Positions 17,570 through 25,547 of a stretch of DNA of 64,000 nucleotides are shown one piece after another. The stretch is from Streptomyces sp. NBC_01431 (lineage in GTDB: Bacteria > Actinomycetota > Actinomycetes > Streptomycetales > Streptomycetaceae). The first letter of the stretch is position 1. Each line of letters begins with the position of its first letter. Below the pieces are notes generated by a model. The model saw only the letters and a program-made list of their open reading frames with translations. It did no database searches and was not told where the DNA came from. A program made the translations under genes and the position numbers. Where the stretch lies: the NCBI RefSeq assembly GCF_036231355.1, contig NZ_CP109496.1:4402001-4466000 (forward strand), read 5' to 3'.

Positions 17570-18313
17570 CTACCCCCGAGGCCCCTCCGGCGGCCGCTGG
17601 CGCGGCATGTTCGGCCGGGTCGCCGGCGGCAGGGGCAGGCGACCGGGCCCAGGGGCCCCGTCCGTCCGCGGAGCCGCCGCGTTCAGGCTCTGCATGACCA
17701 GCGGCGCCGGACCCGAGCGGAACTCCACCATCCAGTCCGCGGTCTCCGAGCGGACCAGTTCGGTCACGTCCTCGGTGAACCGGCGCAGCACCGACAGGCA
17801 GCGCTCGGCCGCCTCGCCCGCCGTGCCCTCGGTGGGCCCGAGCACCTCTCGTACGCTCTCCGACGCCCAGTCGAACTGCAACGCGCCGAGCCGCCGCTGC
17901 ACGGCCTGCGCGGTGGCCACGTCCCTTATCCAGCCCGAGGTCAGGCCGAAGTAGCGGTCGCAGGCCATGCACGCCCCGCCGAGCAGCAGACACAGGTAGC
18001 CCCACCCCGCCGCGCCCTCCAGGGCGCCCGTCAGGTCCAGGAGCGGCAGCACCGCCCCCGCGACCGCCCCGCACGCCGTGCCGGCCCGCAGGCCACGCGC
18101 GCCGCGGCGCTTCCAGAGCCGGTCGGCGAGGTACCAGTCCGCGGTGCGCAGCGCCCCCGCCTCGACCCACCGGTACAGCTCGTCGAGGCGCTCGGCGGGC
18201 TCGCCCCAGTCGCCGCGCGGGAACGGCCTGCCGGTCAGGTCACCGGTCTCCTTGCCCCCGCCGGGCCGGGCCTCCCCCGGGGGGCCCTCGGGCTGCATCT
18301 CCGGCTGGCTCAC
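17570..18313 (-). CDS. SLATT-domain membrane protein
   Basis: A 247-residue protein. A Pro/Gly-rich N-terminus precedes helix ELYRWVEAGALRTADWYLADRLWKRRGARGLR and two closely spaced hydrophobic segments (GTACGAVAGAVLPLLDL and GWGYLCLLLGGACMA). A long helical C-terminus follows, with a Pro-rich end. This is the two-helix SLATT arrangement, a membrane effector class associated with nucleotide-signalling conflict systems. No SMODS or SLOG partner gene is beside it, so a defence role is not supported here. GTG 18313 has GGAGGGAG upstream; an ATG at 18361 would add 16 residues. Confidence 0.7.
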   Translation of the reverse strand: MSQPEMQPEGPPGEARPGGGKETGDLTGRPFPRGDWGEPAERLDELYRWVEAGALRTADWYLADRLWKRRGARGLRAGTACGAVAGAVLPLLDLTGALEGAAGWGYLCLLLGGACMACDRYFGLTSGWIRDVATAQAVQRRLGALQFDWASESVREVLGPTEGTAGEAAERCLSVLRRFTEDVTELVRSETADWMVEFRSGPAPLVMQSLNAAAPRTDGAPGPGRLPLPPATRPNMPRQRPPEGPRG

Positions 18314-18557
18314 CCGGCCGCTCCCTCCGCGCTGCTGCTGTGACCCTCTGTGACCTGCCATTCCTACCGCCGAATGGAGGGCCGGGCGGTCGATATCCAG
18401 GTATTTCCGCCCGGAAGTGCCCCTTGATCAGGTATAGGAACGCACATCGCGTCACTCGAAAGAGTCGCGGAGCAGCGGGCCGGTCGACCACGTAGGCTCG
18501 GAGTGCCGAAAGCGGCAGCGTTTGCCGAAGCCTTCCTGACGAAACCCGGAGTGAAAC

Positions 18558-18893
18558 GTGATCCCTGGTGGTGGCCAGCCCAACATGCAGCAGCTTCTCC
18601 AGCAGGCCCAGAAGATGCAGCAGGACCTCGCCCGCGCCCAGGAGGAGCTCGCGGCGACCGAGGTCGACGGCCAGGCCGGCGGCGGTCTGGTCAAGGCGAC
18701 CGTGACCGGCTCGGGCGAGCTGCGCGCCCTCGCCATCGACCCGAAGGCGGTCGACCCGGAGGACACCGAGACCCTCGCGGACCTCATCGTCGCGGCCGTG
18801 CAGGCCGCCAACGAGAACGCCCAGGAGCTCCAGCAGAAGAAGCTCGGCCCGCTGGCCCAGGGCATGGGCGGCATGCCGGGCCTGCCGTTCTGA
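18558..18893 (+). CDS. YbaB/EbfC nucleoid-associated protein
   Basis: A 111-residue DNA-binding protein, the usual family length. It starts MIPGGGQPNMQQLLQQAQKM with the long N-terminal helix. VKATVTGSGELRALAIDP forms the central sheet, and a glycine/methionine-rich tail ends it. It coats DNA as a dimer. The GTG start lies shortly after GGAGTGAAAC. It directly precedes recR, the conserved ybaB-recR pairing of most bacteria, suggesting a shared role in DNA maintenance. Confidence 0.95.
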   Translation: MIPGGGQPNMQQLLQQAQKMQQDLARAQEELAATEVDGQAGGGLVKATVTGSGELRALAIDPKAVDPEDTETLADLIVAAVQAANENAQELQQKKLGPLAQGMGGMPGLPF

Positions 18894-18999
18894 CCCGTAC
18901 CCGGCACGTAATCAGAACCCGCGCCCGCCTTACTCAGGCGGACGTGAAGCAACTACCGTAAGCATCAGAGCACCAGCGCGACCCACGAGAGGCGTTCCG

Positions 19000-19599
19000 T
19001 TGTACGAAGGCGTGGTCCAGGACCTCATCGACGAACTGGGCAGGCTGCCCGGCGTCGGTCCCAAGAGCGCGCAGCGGATCGCCTTCCACATCCTCCAGGC
19101 GGAGCCGACCGACGTACGCCGTCTCGCCCATGCCCTCCTTGAGGTCAAGGACAAGGTCCGGTTCTGCGCGGTGTGCGGCAACGTGGCGCAGGAGGAGCGG
19201 TGCAACATCTGCCGCGACCCGCGCCGCGACGAGACGGTCATCTGTGTCGTGGAGGAGCCCAAGGACGTGGTGGCCATCGAGCGGACCCGCGAGTTCCGCG
19301 GGCGTTACCACGTGCTCGGCGGCGCCATCAGCCCGATCGAGGGCGTCGGCCCGGACGACCTGCGCATCCGCGAGCTGCTCGCGCGCCTGGCGGACGGCAC
19401 GGTCACCGAGCTGATCCTGGCCACCGACCCCAACCTGGAGGGGGAGGCCACGGCGACGTACCTCGCCCGCATGATCAAGCCCATGGGCCTCAAGGTCACC
19501 CGTCTCGCCAGCGGACTGCCGGTGGGCGGCGACCTGGAGTACGCCGACGAGGTCACCCTGGGCCGGGCCTTCGAGGGAAGGCGGCTGCTCGATGTATGA
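19000..19599 (+). CDS. recR: Recombination mediator RecR
   Basis: A 199-residue RecR, normal length. Helix-hairpin-helix LPGVGPKSAQRIAF, the four-cysteine zinc motif (CAVCGNVAQEERCNIC) and the TOPRIM domain (VVEEPKDVVAIERTREFRG) are all present. It works with RecF/RecO to load RecA on gapped DNA. TTG start at 19000 follows GAGAGG. It sits between ybaB and a DUF5063 gene. Confidence 0.97.
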   Translation: MYEGVVQDLIDELGRLPGVGPKSAQRIAFHILQAEPTDVRRLAHALLEVKDKVRFCAVCGNVAQEERCNICRDPRRDETVICVVEEPKDVVAIERTREFRGRYHVLGGAISPIEGVGPDDLRIRELLARLADGTVTELILATDPNLEGEATATYLARMIKPMGLKVTRLASGLPVGGDLEYADEVTLGRAFEGRRLLDV

Positions 19600-19631
19600 C
19601 GCCCACGAGGGGTACGAGGAAGGTCAACTCG

Positions 19632-20291
19632 ATGTCTGACGCAACGCTGCACGCGACCAGCCAGGACCCGGACTCCTTCGTGGTCCAGATCGCCGACCAG
19701 GTCGAGTCCTTCATCGTCGCGGTCACGGAAGTGGCCAAGGGCGACGAGCCCGACAGCGCGGTGCCGTTCCTCCTCCTGGAGGTCTCCCAGCTGCTGCTCG
19801 CGGGCGGCCGGCTCGGCGCGCACGAGGACATCGTCCCCGACGAGCGTTACGAGCCGGACCTCGGCCCGGAAGCGGACGTGGACGAGCTGCGCGAGCGGTT
19901 CGCCCGGCTGCTGGAACCCATCGACGTGTACTCCGAGGTCTTCGACCCGTACGAGCCGCGCAAGGCGCCGGTGCCGTGCCGGATCTCCGACGACCTCGCC
20001 GATGTCGTCACCGACCTGCGCCACGGCCTGGCCCACTACCGCGCGGGCCGCACCACCGAGGCCCTGTGGTGGTGGCAGTTCTCGTACTTCTCCAACTGGG
20101 GCTCGACGGCCTCCGCGGCCCTGCGCGCCCTCCAGTCCCTGGTCGCCCACGTCCGCCTCAACCAGCCCCTGGAGGAGCTGGACGGCCTCGACACCGACCA
20201 GGATCTGGCGGAGGACGCCCTGGCGGAGGAGGCGGGCCGCGTCATGGCCGAGGAACTCGCGGGCCCGCTGGGTCTGCGCGAGGCGAAGTAG
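19632..20291 (+). CDS. DUF5063-family protein
   Basis: A 219-residue soluble acidic protein. Helical motifs SFVVQIADQVESFI, LLEVSQLLLAGGRL and LRHGLAHYRAG, with an aromatic WWWQFSYFSNWG signature, match the DUF5063 family seen after recR in Streptomyces. Its biochemical role is unknown. ATG 19632 has GAGGAAGG about 9 bases upstream. The stop lies 12 bases from the convergent AraC gene. Confidence 0.88.
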   Translation: MSDATLHATSQDPDSFVVQIADQVESFIVAVTEVAKGDEPDSAVPFLLLEVSQLLLAGGRLGAHEDIVPDERYEPDLGPEADVDELRERFARLLEPIDVYSEVFDPYEPRKAPVPCRISDDLADVVTDLRHGLAHYRAGRTTEALWWWQFSYFSNWGSTASAALRALQSLVAHVRLNQPLEELDGLDTDQDLAEDALAEEAGRVMAEELAGPLGLREAK

Positions 20292-20303
20292 CCGGGGTTC
20301 ACT

Positions 20304-21149
20304 TCAAGTGGCTTCCCACGCCGGGGAGTTGGGGCGTGCGGCCCGGGTGGACCAGTTCATCGGGACGGCCGGCATCTGGGTCGGGGTGAGACCGGTCGTC
20401 GCCTTGAAGACGTGGTTGTAGTGGGCCTGGTCGTGGAAGCCGCAGCGCTGCGCGACCAGGCACGGCGGCAGTCCGCTCTCGCGCAGCCGCAGCGCCGCCC
20501 TGAACCGCAGGATGCGGGCGATCGCACCGGGTGAGCGCCCCACCTGTTCGCGAAAGCGCCGCTCCAGCTGACGCACGCTGCAATGCGTGGCGGCGGCCAG
20601 GTCGCCTACCGTCACCCGGCCCCGGCGCAGCTCCAACTCCCGCCAGGCGCAGGCGACTTCGGGCGCGATGCGCGGGCGGAGGCCGGCGCCGTGCAGCCGT
20701 GCGAGGTACTCGTCCAGGAGCCGGCACTGCTGCGGCCAGTCGGCCGTCGCCTCCAGCCGCTCCGGGAGGTGGCGCAGGGCGGGCGGCAGCAGGTGCACCG
20801 GGTCCAGATGCGGCAGGTCCCACTCGTACATCGGGATGCCGAACAACCGGTAGGCGCCCATCGGCGACAGCCGCACCGCGACGCCCCGTACACCGCCGTC
20901 GTGGTGGCCCAACAGGGCGGTGGTGAACGGCAGATCGGCCCGCGAGCGGCAGCTCACCGTCCGCACCGGCTCGACGAGTCCCACGATCTGCACCGGTACG
21001 TCGAACCCGAAGACGACGGTGCACGCCGTGTCCGGGAAGACCAGCCGGCGCTGCGGGCTGTGCGGGGGGTAGTGGTAGCCGAAGTAGCCGTGGACGTGTG
21101 GCGCGAGGCCGGGCCCCGGCGGTCTGTAGCGGAGCGGCGGTGCACCCAT
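20304..21149 (-). CDS. AraC-family transcription regulator
   Basis: A 281-residue regulator. The C-terminal AraC DNA-binding domain shows two helix-turn-helix units: VTVGDLAAATHCSVRQLERRFRE and CLVAQRCGFHDQAHYNHVFK, ending in the typical TGLTPTQMP. The N-terminal region (HVHGYFGYH, FVLP-like VFPDTACTVVFGF) is the ligand-sensing part common in actinobacterial AraC proteins. ATG 21149 has GAAGGGG 6 bases upstream. Its targets are not evident. The divergent secreted lectin gene is a candidate. Confidence 0.92.
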   Translation of the reverse strand: MGAPPLRYRPPGPGLAPHVHGYFGYHYPPHSPQRRLVFPDTACTVVFGFDVPVQIVGLVEPVRTVSCRSRADLPFTTALLGHHDGGVRGVAVRLSPMGAYRLFGIPMYEWDLPHLDPVHLLPPALRHLPERLEATADWPQQCRLLDEYLARLHGAGLRPRIAPEVACAWRELELRRGRVTVGDLAAATHCSVRQLERRFREQVGRSPGAIARILRFRAALRLRESGLPPCLVAQRCGFHDQAHYNHVFKATTGLTPTQMPAVPMNWSTRAARPNSPAWEAT

Positions 21150-21394
21150 GGCAACCCCTTCACGAAGCCCTTCTGTCGCCGGACGCCGAGATGGTGCTCG
21201 CGGCGCCCCCTCTCCCGCAACGAACTCCCGCGCCAATCAAGGCGTTTGATGGCTCAATCGCACCTCTCATGGCAAAGGACCCGTTACTTCCGGATGGTGT
21301 CGCGTCCGTACAAAGACGGGGAGTGTCCGGTCGGTCGATGGTGGTGACCGCCGCACCAGCCTCTGGGGCGGCACCCTCTGGACAGGAGACGACC

Positions 21395-21940
21395 ATGAAC
21401 CTCCTTACGCGGCTGCCGCTGCGCGCGGCCAAGATCGCGGGAGCGCTCGCCGCCTCGGCGGCCCTCGCCTTCGCCGGCACCGGTACGGCCTCGGCGGCCA
21501 CACCGTCGGTCCCGGCCCCGCTCGCCCACTCCACTCAGCTCCGCCCCGGCGCCCAGCCGGTCCACGCCCTCGACGCGGGAGCGCTCAGGAACCTCAACAC
21601 GGGCCGCTGTATAGACGACAGCTTCGCCTACGGCCTGCGGGCCTTCGGATGCAACGGCATGAACTACCAGTACTGGGGCCTGTACGGCCAGTCCAACGGC
21701 AACTGGGTCATGAAGGACGGCAACACGGGTCGCTGCATAGACGACAGCGGCGCCTACGGCCTGCGTTCCTTCGGCTGCAACGGCATGAACTACCAGCGCT
21801 GGGAGATCTACTACAACGGCAACGGCACCCTGACCTTCCGCAACGAGAACACCGGCCGCTGCATAGACGACAGCGGCGCCTACGGCCTGCGGTCCTTCGG
21901 CTGCAACGGCATGAACTACCAGCAGTTCGTGGGTCAGTAG
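21395..21940 (+). CDS. Secreted ricin-type beta-trefoil protein
   Basis: A 181-residue secreted protein. The signal peptide (RLPLRAAKIAGALAASAALAFAG, Ala-rich, cut near ASA-AT at about 35) is followed by three beta-trefoil repeats. Each repeat carries NTGRCIDDS-AYGLR-FGCNGMNYQ; the second and third cores are identical. This is the ricin-B lectin fold, usually sugar-binding, with no attached enzyme domain here. ATG follows CAGGAGACGACC. A strong terminator lies 61 bases downstream. Cell-wall or chitin binding is a guess. Confidence 0.88.
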   Translation: MNLLTRLPLRAAKIAGALAASAALAFAGTGTASAATPSVPAPLAHSTQLRPGAQPVHALDAGALRNLNTGRCIDDSFAYGLRAFGCNGMNYQYWGLYGQSNGNWVMKDGNTGRCIDDSGAYGLRSFGCNGMNYQRWEIYYNGNGTLTFRNENTGRCIDDSGAYGLRSFGCNGMNYQQFVGQ

Positions 21941-22001
21941 CCATACGTTTTTCCGGGTCTCGGGACCCGGGACCCGTGACCAGGGTTTGGTTTGGTCTTC
22001 A

Positions 22002-22038
22002 GGGGGGGGGTGGGCTTCGCCCAGCCCCCCTTTTTTTT
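22002..22038 (+). terminator. Rho-independent terminator of the lectin gene
   Basis: A G-rich stem pairs TGGGC with GCCCA around a short loop, extends by GGGGGG/CCCCCC, and is followed by eight T residues. Such a T-tract is rare in Streptomyces. It ends the lectin transcript. The rest of the 340 bases to ask holds no gene that I can support and should carry the ask promoter. Confidence 0.85.
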
Positions 22039-22280
22039 GTGGGGTGACCGGTCGGCTCGGCTATCTGGTCGCAGTCCTCGTCCGCCGTGGGGGCCTGTGA
22101 CGCCGCCCACAGTCCGCGTACCCGGCATGGAAAAGGGCAGGTGGACCGTGCGAGCGGTCCGGAACAGCGCCCGGTGATCAATTCGTGAGCGGGACATCTC
22201 ACGGAGTGATACGGCGCGGGCGAATCCGGCCCGCTCGTTAGACTGAGCCGACCCAGTAATGAACTGAGCGAGGAGCGCAC

Positions 22281-23552
22281 GTGGGCCTTGTCGTGCAGAA
22301 GTACGGAGGCTCCTCCGTTGCCGATGCCGAAGGCATCAAGCGCGTCGCCAAGCGGATCGTGGAAGCCAAGAAGAACGGCCACCAGGTGGTCGTCGTGGTT
22401 TCCGCGATGGGCGACACGACGGATGAGTTGATCGAGCTCGCGGAGCAGGTGTCACCCATGCCTGCCGGGCGGGAATTCGACATGCTGCTGACCGCCGGAG
22501 AGCGGATCTCCATGGCACTGCTTGCCATGGCGATCAAAAACCTGGGCCACAAGGCCCAGTCGTTCACGGGAAGCCAGGCCGGTGTCATCACCGACTCGGT
22601 CCACAACAAAGCGCGGATCATCGACGTCACGCCGGGGCGGATCCGTACCGCGCTGGACGAGGGCAACATCGCGATCGTCGCCGGTTTCCAGGGCGTCTCC
22701 CAGGATTCCAAGGACATCACGACGCTGGGGCGCGGAGGGTCCGACACCACCGCTGTCGCCCTCGCCGCCGCGCTCGATGCCGAGGTCTGTGAGATCTACA
22801 CCGATGTCGACGGCGTCTTCACCGCGGACCCCCGCGTCGTGAAGAAGGCCCGGAAGATCGACTGGATCTCCTTCGAGGACATGCTGGAGCTGGCCGCGTC
22901 CGGCTCCAAGGTGCTCCTGCACCGGTGCGTCGAGTACGCCCGCCGTTACAACATTCCGATCCATGTGCGCTCGTCCTTCAGTGGACTCCAGGGCACCTGG
23001 GTCAGCAACGAACCGCGAGGGGACCAGCAGGTGGAGCACGCCATCATCTCCGGAGTCGCCCACGACGTCTCCGAGGCCAAGGTCACGGTCGTCGGGGTGC
23101 CCGACAAGCCGGGCGAGGCCGCGGCGATCTTCCGCGCCATCGCGGACGCCGAGATCAACATCGACATGGTGGTGCAGAACGTCTCCGCCGCGTCGACCGG
23201 TCTGACGGACATCTCGTTCACGCTTCCCAAGGCCGAGGGCCGCAAGGCCATCGACGCCCTGGAGCGGACCAAGCCCACCATCGGGTTCGAGTCGCTGCGC
23301 TACGACGACCAGATCGCCAAGATCTCGCTGGTCGGCGCCGGGATGAAGACCAACCCGGGCGTCACCGCGGGCTTCTTCGAGGCGCTCTCCGACGCGGGCG
23401 TCAACATCGAGCTCATCTCGACCTCCGAGATCCGCATCTCGGTGGTCACCCGCGCCGACGACGTGAACGAAGCCGTGCGCGCCGTGCACTCCGCCTTCGG
23501 CCTCGACTCCGACAGCGACGAGGCCGTCGTCTACGGGGGCACCGGGCGATGA
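22281..23552 (+). CDS. ask: Aspartate kinase
   Basis: A 423-residue aspartokinase, first enzyme of the Lys/Thr/Met/diaminopimelate pathway. The N-terminal VQKYGGSSVAD substrate site, the TTVALA-like DTTAVALAAALDAEVCEIYTDVDG catalytic region and two ACT regulatory domains (from about 265) are present. In actinobacteria, an in-frame start in this region can give a separate beta subunit, and VEHAIISGVAHDV near 250 fits that. GTG 22281 follows GAGGAGC. The next gene overlaps its stop by 4 bases (ATGA). Confidence 0.96.
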   Translation: MGLVVQKYGGSSVADAEGIKRVAKRIVEAKKNGHQVVVVVSAMGDTTDELIELAEQVSPMPAGREFDMLLTAGERISMALLAMAIKNLGHKAQSFTGSQAGVITDSVHNKARIIDVTPGRIRTALDEGNIAIVAGFQGVSQDSKDITTLGRGGSDTTAVALAAALDAEVCEIYTDVDGVFTADPRVVKKARKIDWISFEDMLELAASGSKVLLHRCVEYARRYNIPIHVRSSFSGLQGTWVSNEPRGDQQVEHAIISGVAHDVSEAKVTVVGVPDKPGEAAAIFRAIADAEINIDMVVQNVSAASTGLTDISFTLPKAEGRKAIDALERTKPTIGFESLRYDDQIAKISLVGAGMKTNPGVTAGFFEALSDAGVNIELISTSEIRISVVTRADDVNEAVRAVHSAFGLDSDSDEAVVYGGTGR

Positions 23553-24607
23553 CCCGTAGACCGGCGCTCGCGGTCGTCGGTGCGACCGGGGGCGCCGGTG
23601 CGGTGATGCTCCAGATCCTGTCCGAGCACGCGGACGTGTGGGGCGAGGTCCGCCTCGTCGCGTCCGCGCGCTCGGCCGGGCGCACCCTGCTCGTACGGGG
23701 CGAGGAGTGCGAGGTGCTCGCGCTGAGCGAGGAGGCCCTGGACGGGGCCGACGTCGTGGTGTTCCTCGTCCCCGAAGCGGTCGCCGCCCAGTGGGCGCCG
23801 GTCGCGGCCGCCAAGGGCGCGGTGGTGGTGGACAGCTCGTCCGCCTTCCGGATGGACCCCGACGTGCCGCTCGTGGTCCCCGAGCTCAATCCCCACGCGG
23901 TACGGATGCGCCCGCGCGGCATCGTCGCGAGCCCGCACGCCACCACCCTCGCCATGATCGTCACGGTTGGCGCGCTGCACGCCGAGTTCGGTCTGAGTGA
24001 GCTGGTCCTGTCCACGTACCAGGCCGTCAGCGGTGAGGGGAAGGCCGGCGTCGAGGCGCTTCGGCGGCAGATCTCGCTGGTCGCGGGGACCGGGCTCGGC
24101 ACGAGTCCGGGTGATGTGCGCCGCGCCGTCGGCGAGGGGCTCGGCCCGTTCGCGGCGCCGGTCGCGCTGAACGTGGTGCCCTGGGCCGGGGAGCTGGCCG
24201 AGGACGGCTGGTCCTCGCAGGAGCTGGGGCTGCGCGACGAGTTGCGCAAGCTGCTCGACCTGCCGCGGCTCCCGGTGGCCGCCACCTGTGTGCGGGTGCC
24301 CGTCGTCACCACGCACTCCGTGTCCGTGCACGCCCGCTTCGAGAACGAGGTCGATGTGGCGCGGGCCCACGAGATCCTGGCGACCGCCCCGGGTGTCGTG
24401 CTCTTCGACAACCCGGCCGTCGGCGACTTCCCCACGCCCGTGGACGTGGTCGGCACCGACCCCACCTGGGTCGGCCGGGTGCGCAGTTCGCCGGACGATC
24501 CGCATGTACTGGAACTTTTCGTCTGCGGTGACAATCTGCGCAAGGGCACGGCCCTGAACGCCGCGCACATCGCCGAGTTGGCGGCCCGGGAATTCACCGA
24601 CCGGTGA
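23549..24607 (+). CDS. ASADH-like protein lacking the catalytic cysteine
   Basis: A 352-residue aspartate-semialdehyde dehydrogenase homologue. It keeps the VGATGGAGAVM NADP loop, SSSAFRMDPDVPLVVPELN, YQAVSGEGKAG and the base histidine in VVTTHSVSVHARF. But the catalytic loop, normally NPNC-T, reads SPHATTL: the essential Cys is Ala and its neighbouring Asn is His. It is therefore unlikely to reduce aspartyl phosphate. The gene is intact, uses typical codons and overlaps ask by 4 bases, as true asd does. It may be regulatory, or have another activity. Confidence 0.85.
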   Translation: MTRRPALAVVGATGGAGAVMLQILSEHADVWGEVRLVASARSAGRTLLVRGEECEVLALSEEALDGADVVVFLVPEAVAAQWAPVAAAKGAVVVDSSSAFRMDPDVPLVVPELNPHAVRMRPRGIVASPHATTLAMIVTVGALHAEFGLSELVLSTYQAVSGEGKAGVEALRRQISLVAGTGLGTSPGDVRRAVGEGLGPFAAPVALNVVPWAGELAEDGWSSQELGLRDELRKLLDLPRLPVAATCVRVPVVTTHSVSVHARFENEVDVARAHEILATAPGVVLFDNPAVGDFPTPVDVVGTDPTWVGRVRSSPDDPHVLELFVCGDNLRKGTALNAAHIAELAAREFTDR

Positions 24608-24875
24608 GGGCTACAGGTTTGTACGATCTGTGAACGCTCTGTGGGCAAGTCGCTGGTCTGTACCACTTGAACTGCACCGACGCCTTGTTACACGATTCAT
24701 TTCCATGTCCCTGCAACCGCAGTCCGGCATGGAGCGTCTATGCGGTCGCCCCTTCAAGGTGCCGTAAAAATCGGGGCATTGGGGAAGAGCGGTTACGCAT
24801 GAGGGCATTTGTCGCACCGCCAAACACGGTGTCGTACGCGTACAACCCTGGCGGGGAGGAACGTGTCCAACAGGC

Positions 24876-25547
24876 GTGGCAGAGGTACTCGACTTCAGAG
24901 CGGTTCCGGTGCGCGGCGGGACGACCGTCCGTCCGCGCCGGCGCCCCGGTGCGGCCGGTGGCATGCCGGTGATCGCGCCCATGCCCGCCACCCGCCCCGC
25001 CCGCGTACCGTCCCAGGCGACCTCGTACGAGAGCGCTGACGGGGTGATGGCGGCCGGCACCACAGTCGATCACCTCACCGAGACCTACCGCGCGCACTAC
25101 CGCTCGCTGCTCGGTCTCGCGGCCCTGCTCCTGGACGACACCGCCTCCTGCGAGGACGTCGTGCAGGAGGCGTTCATCCGGGTCCACTCGGCCCGCAACC
25201 GGGTGCGCGAGCCGGAGAAGACCCTCGCCTACCTCCGTCAGACCGTCGTGAACCTGTCACGCTCGGCGCTGCGCCGCCGCATCCTCGGACTGAAGCTGCT
25301 CTCCAAACCGATGCCCGACATGGCGAGCGCCGAGGAGGGCGCGTACGACCAACTGGAGCGCGACGCGCTGATCAAAGCGATGCGCGGGCTCCAGCGCCGC
25401 CAGCGCGAGGTGCTCGGGCTGCGGTACTTCGCGGACATGACCGAGGCCCAGGTCGCCGAGACGCTCGGTATATCCGTGGGCTCGGTGAAGGCGTACGGAT
25501 CACGCGGCATCGCCGCCCTGCGCGTCGCCATGGAGGCACCGGCATGA
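24876..25547 (+). CDS. SigE-family RNA polymerase sigma factor
   Basis: An ECF-type sigma factor of up to 223 residues. Region 2 (ETYRAHYRSLLGLAALLLDD, CEDVVQEAFIRVH, AYLRQTVVNLSRS) and region 4 (LQRRQREVLGLRYFADMTEAQVAETL, VGSVKAYGSRGIAAL) are clear. The first 60 residues look disordered, so the GTG start at 24876 is uncertain and a start nearer VDHLTETYRAHY is possible. Its stop overlaps the next gene (ATGA), whose product is a single-span membrane protein that may sequester it. Confidence 0.88.
   Translation: MAEVLDFRAVPVRGGTTVRPRRRPGAAGGMPVIAPMPATRPARVPSQATSYESADGVMAAGTTVDHLTETYRAHYRSLLGLAALLLDDTASCEDVVQEAFIRVHSARNRVREPEKTLAYLRQTVVNLSRSALRRRILGLKLLSKPMPDMASAEEGAYDQLERDALIKAMRGLQRRQREVLGLRYFADMTEAQVAETLGISVGSVKAYGSRGIAALRVAMEAPA

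Noticed and set aside
17570..18313. CBASS- or SLOG-type defence system around the SLATT gene
   Set aside because: No nucleotide cyclase, SMODS or SLOG gene lies nearby; neighbours are housekeeping genes.
24667..24972. Small plus-strand gene upstream of the SigE-type sigma factor
   Set aside because: An ATG at 24799 opens a short frame overlapping the sigma gene, but no ribosome site or conserved pattern supports it.
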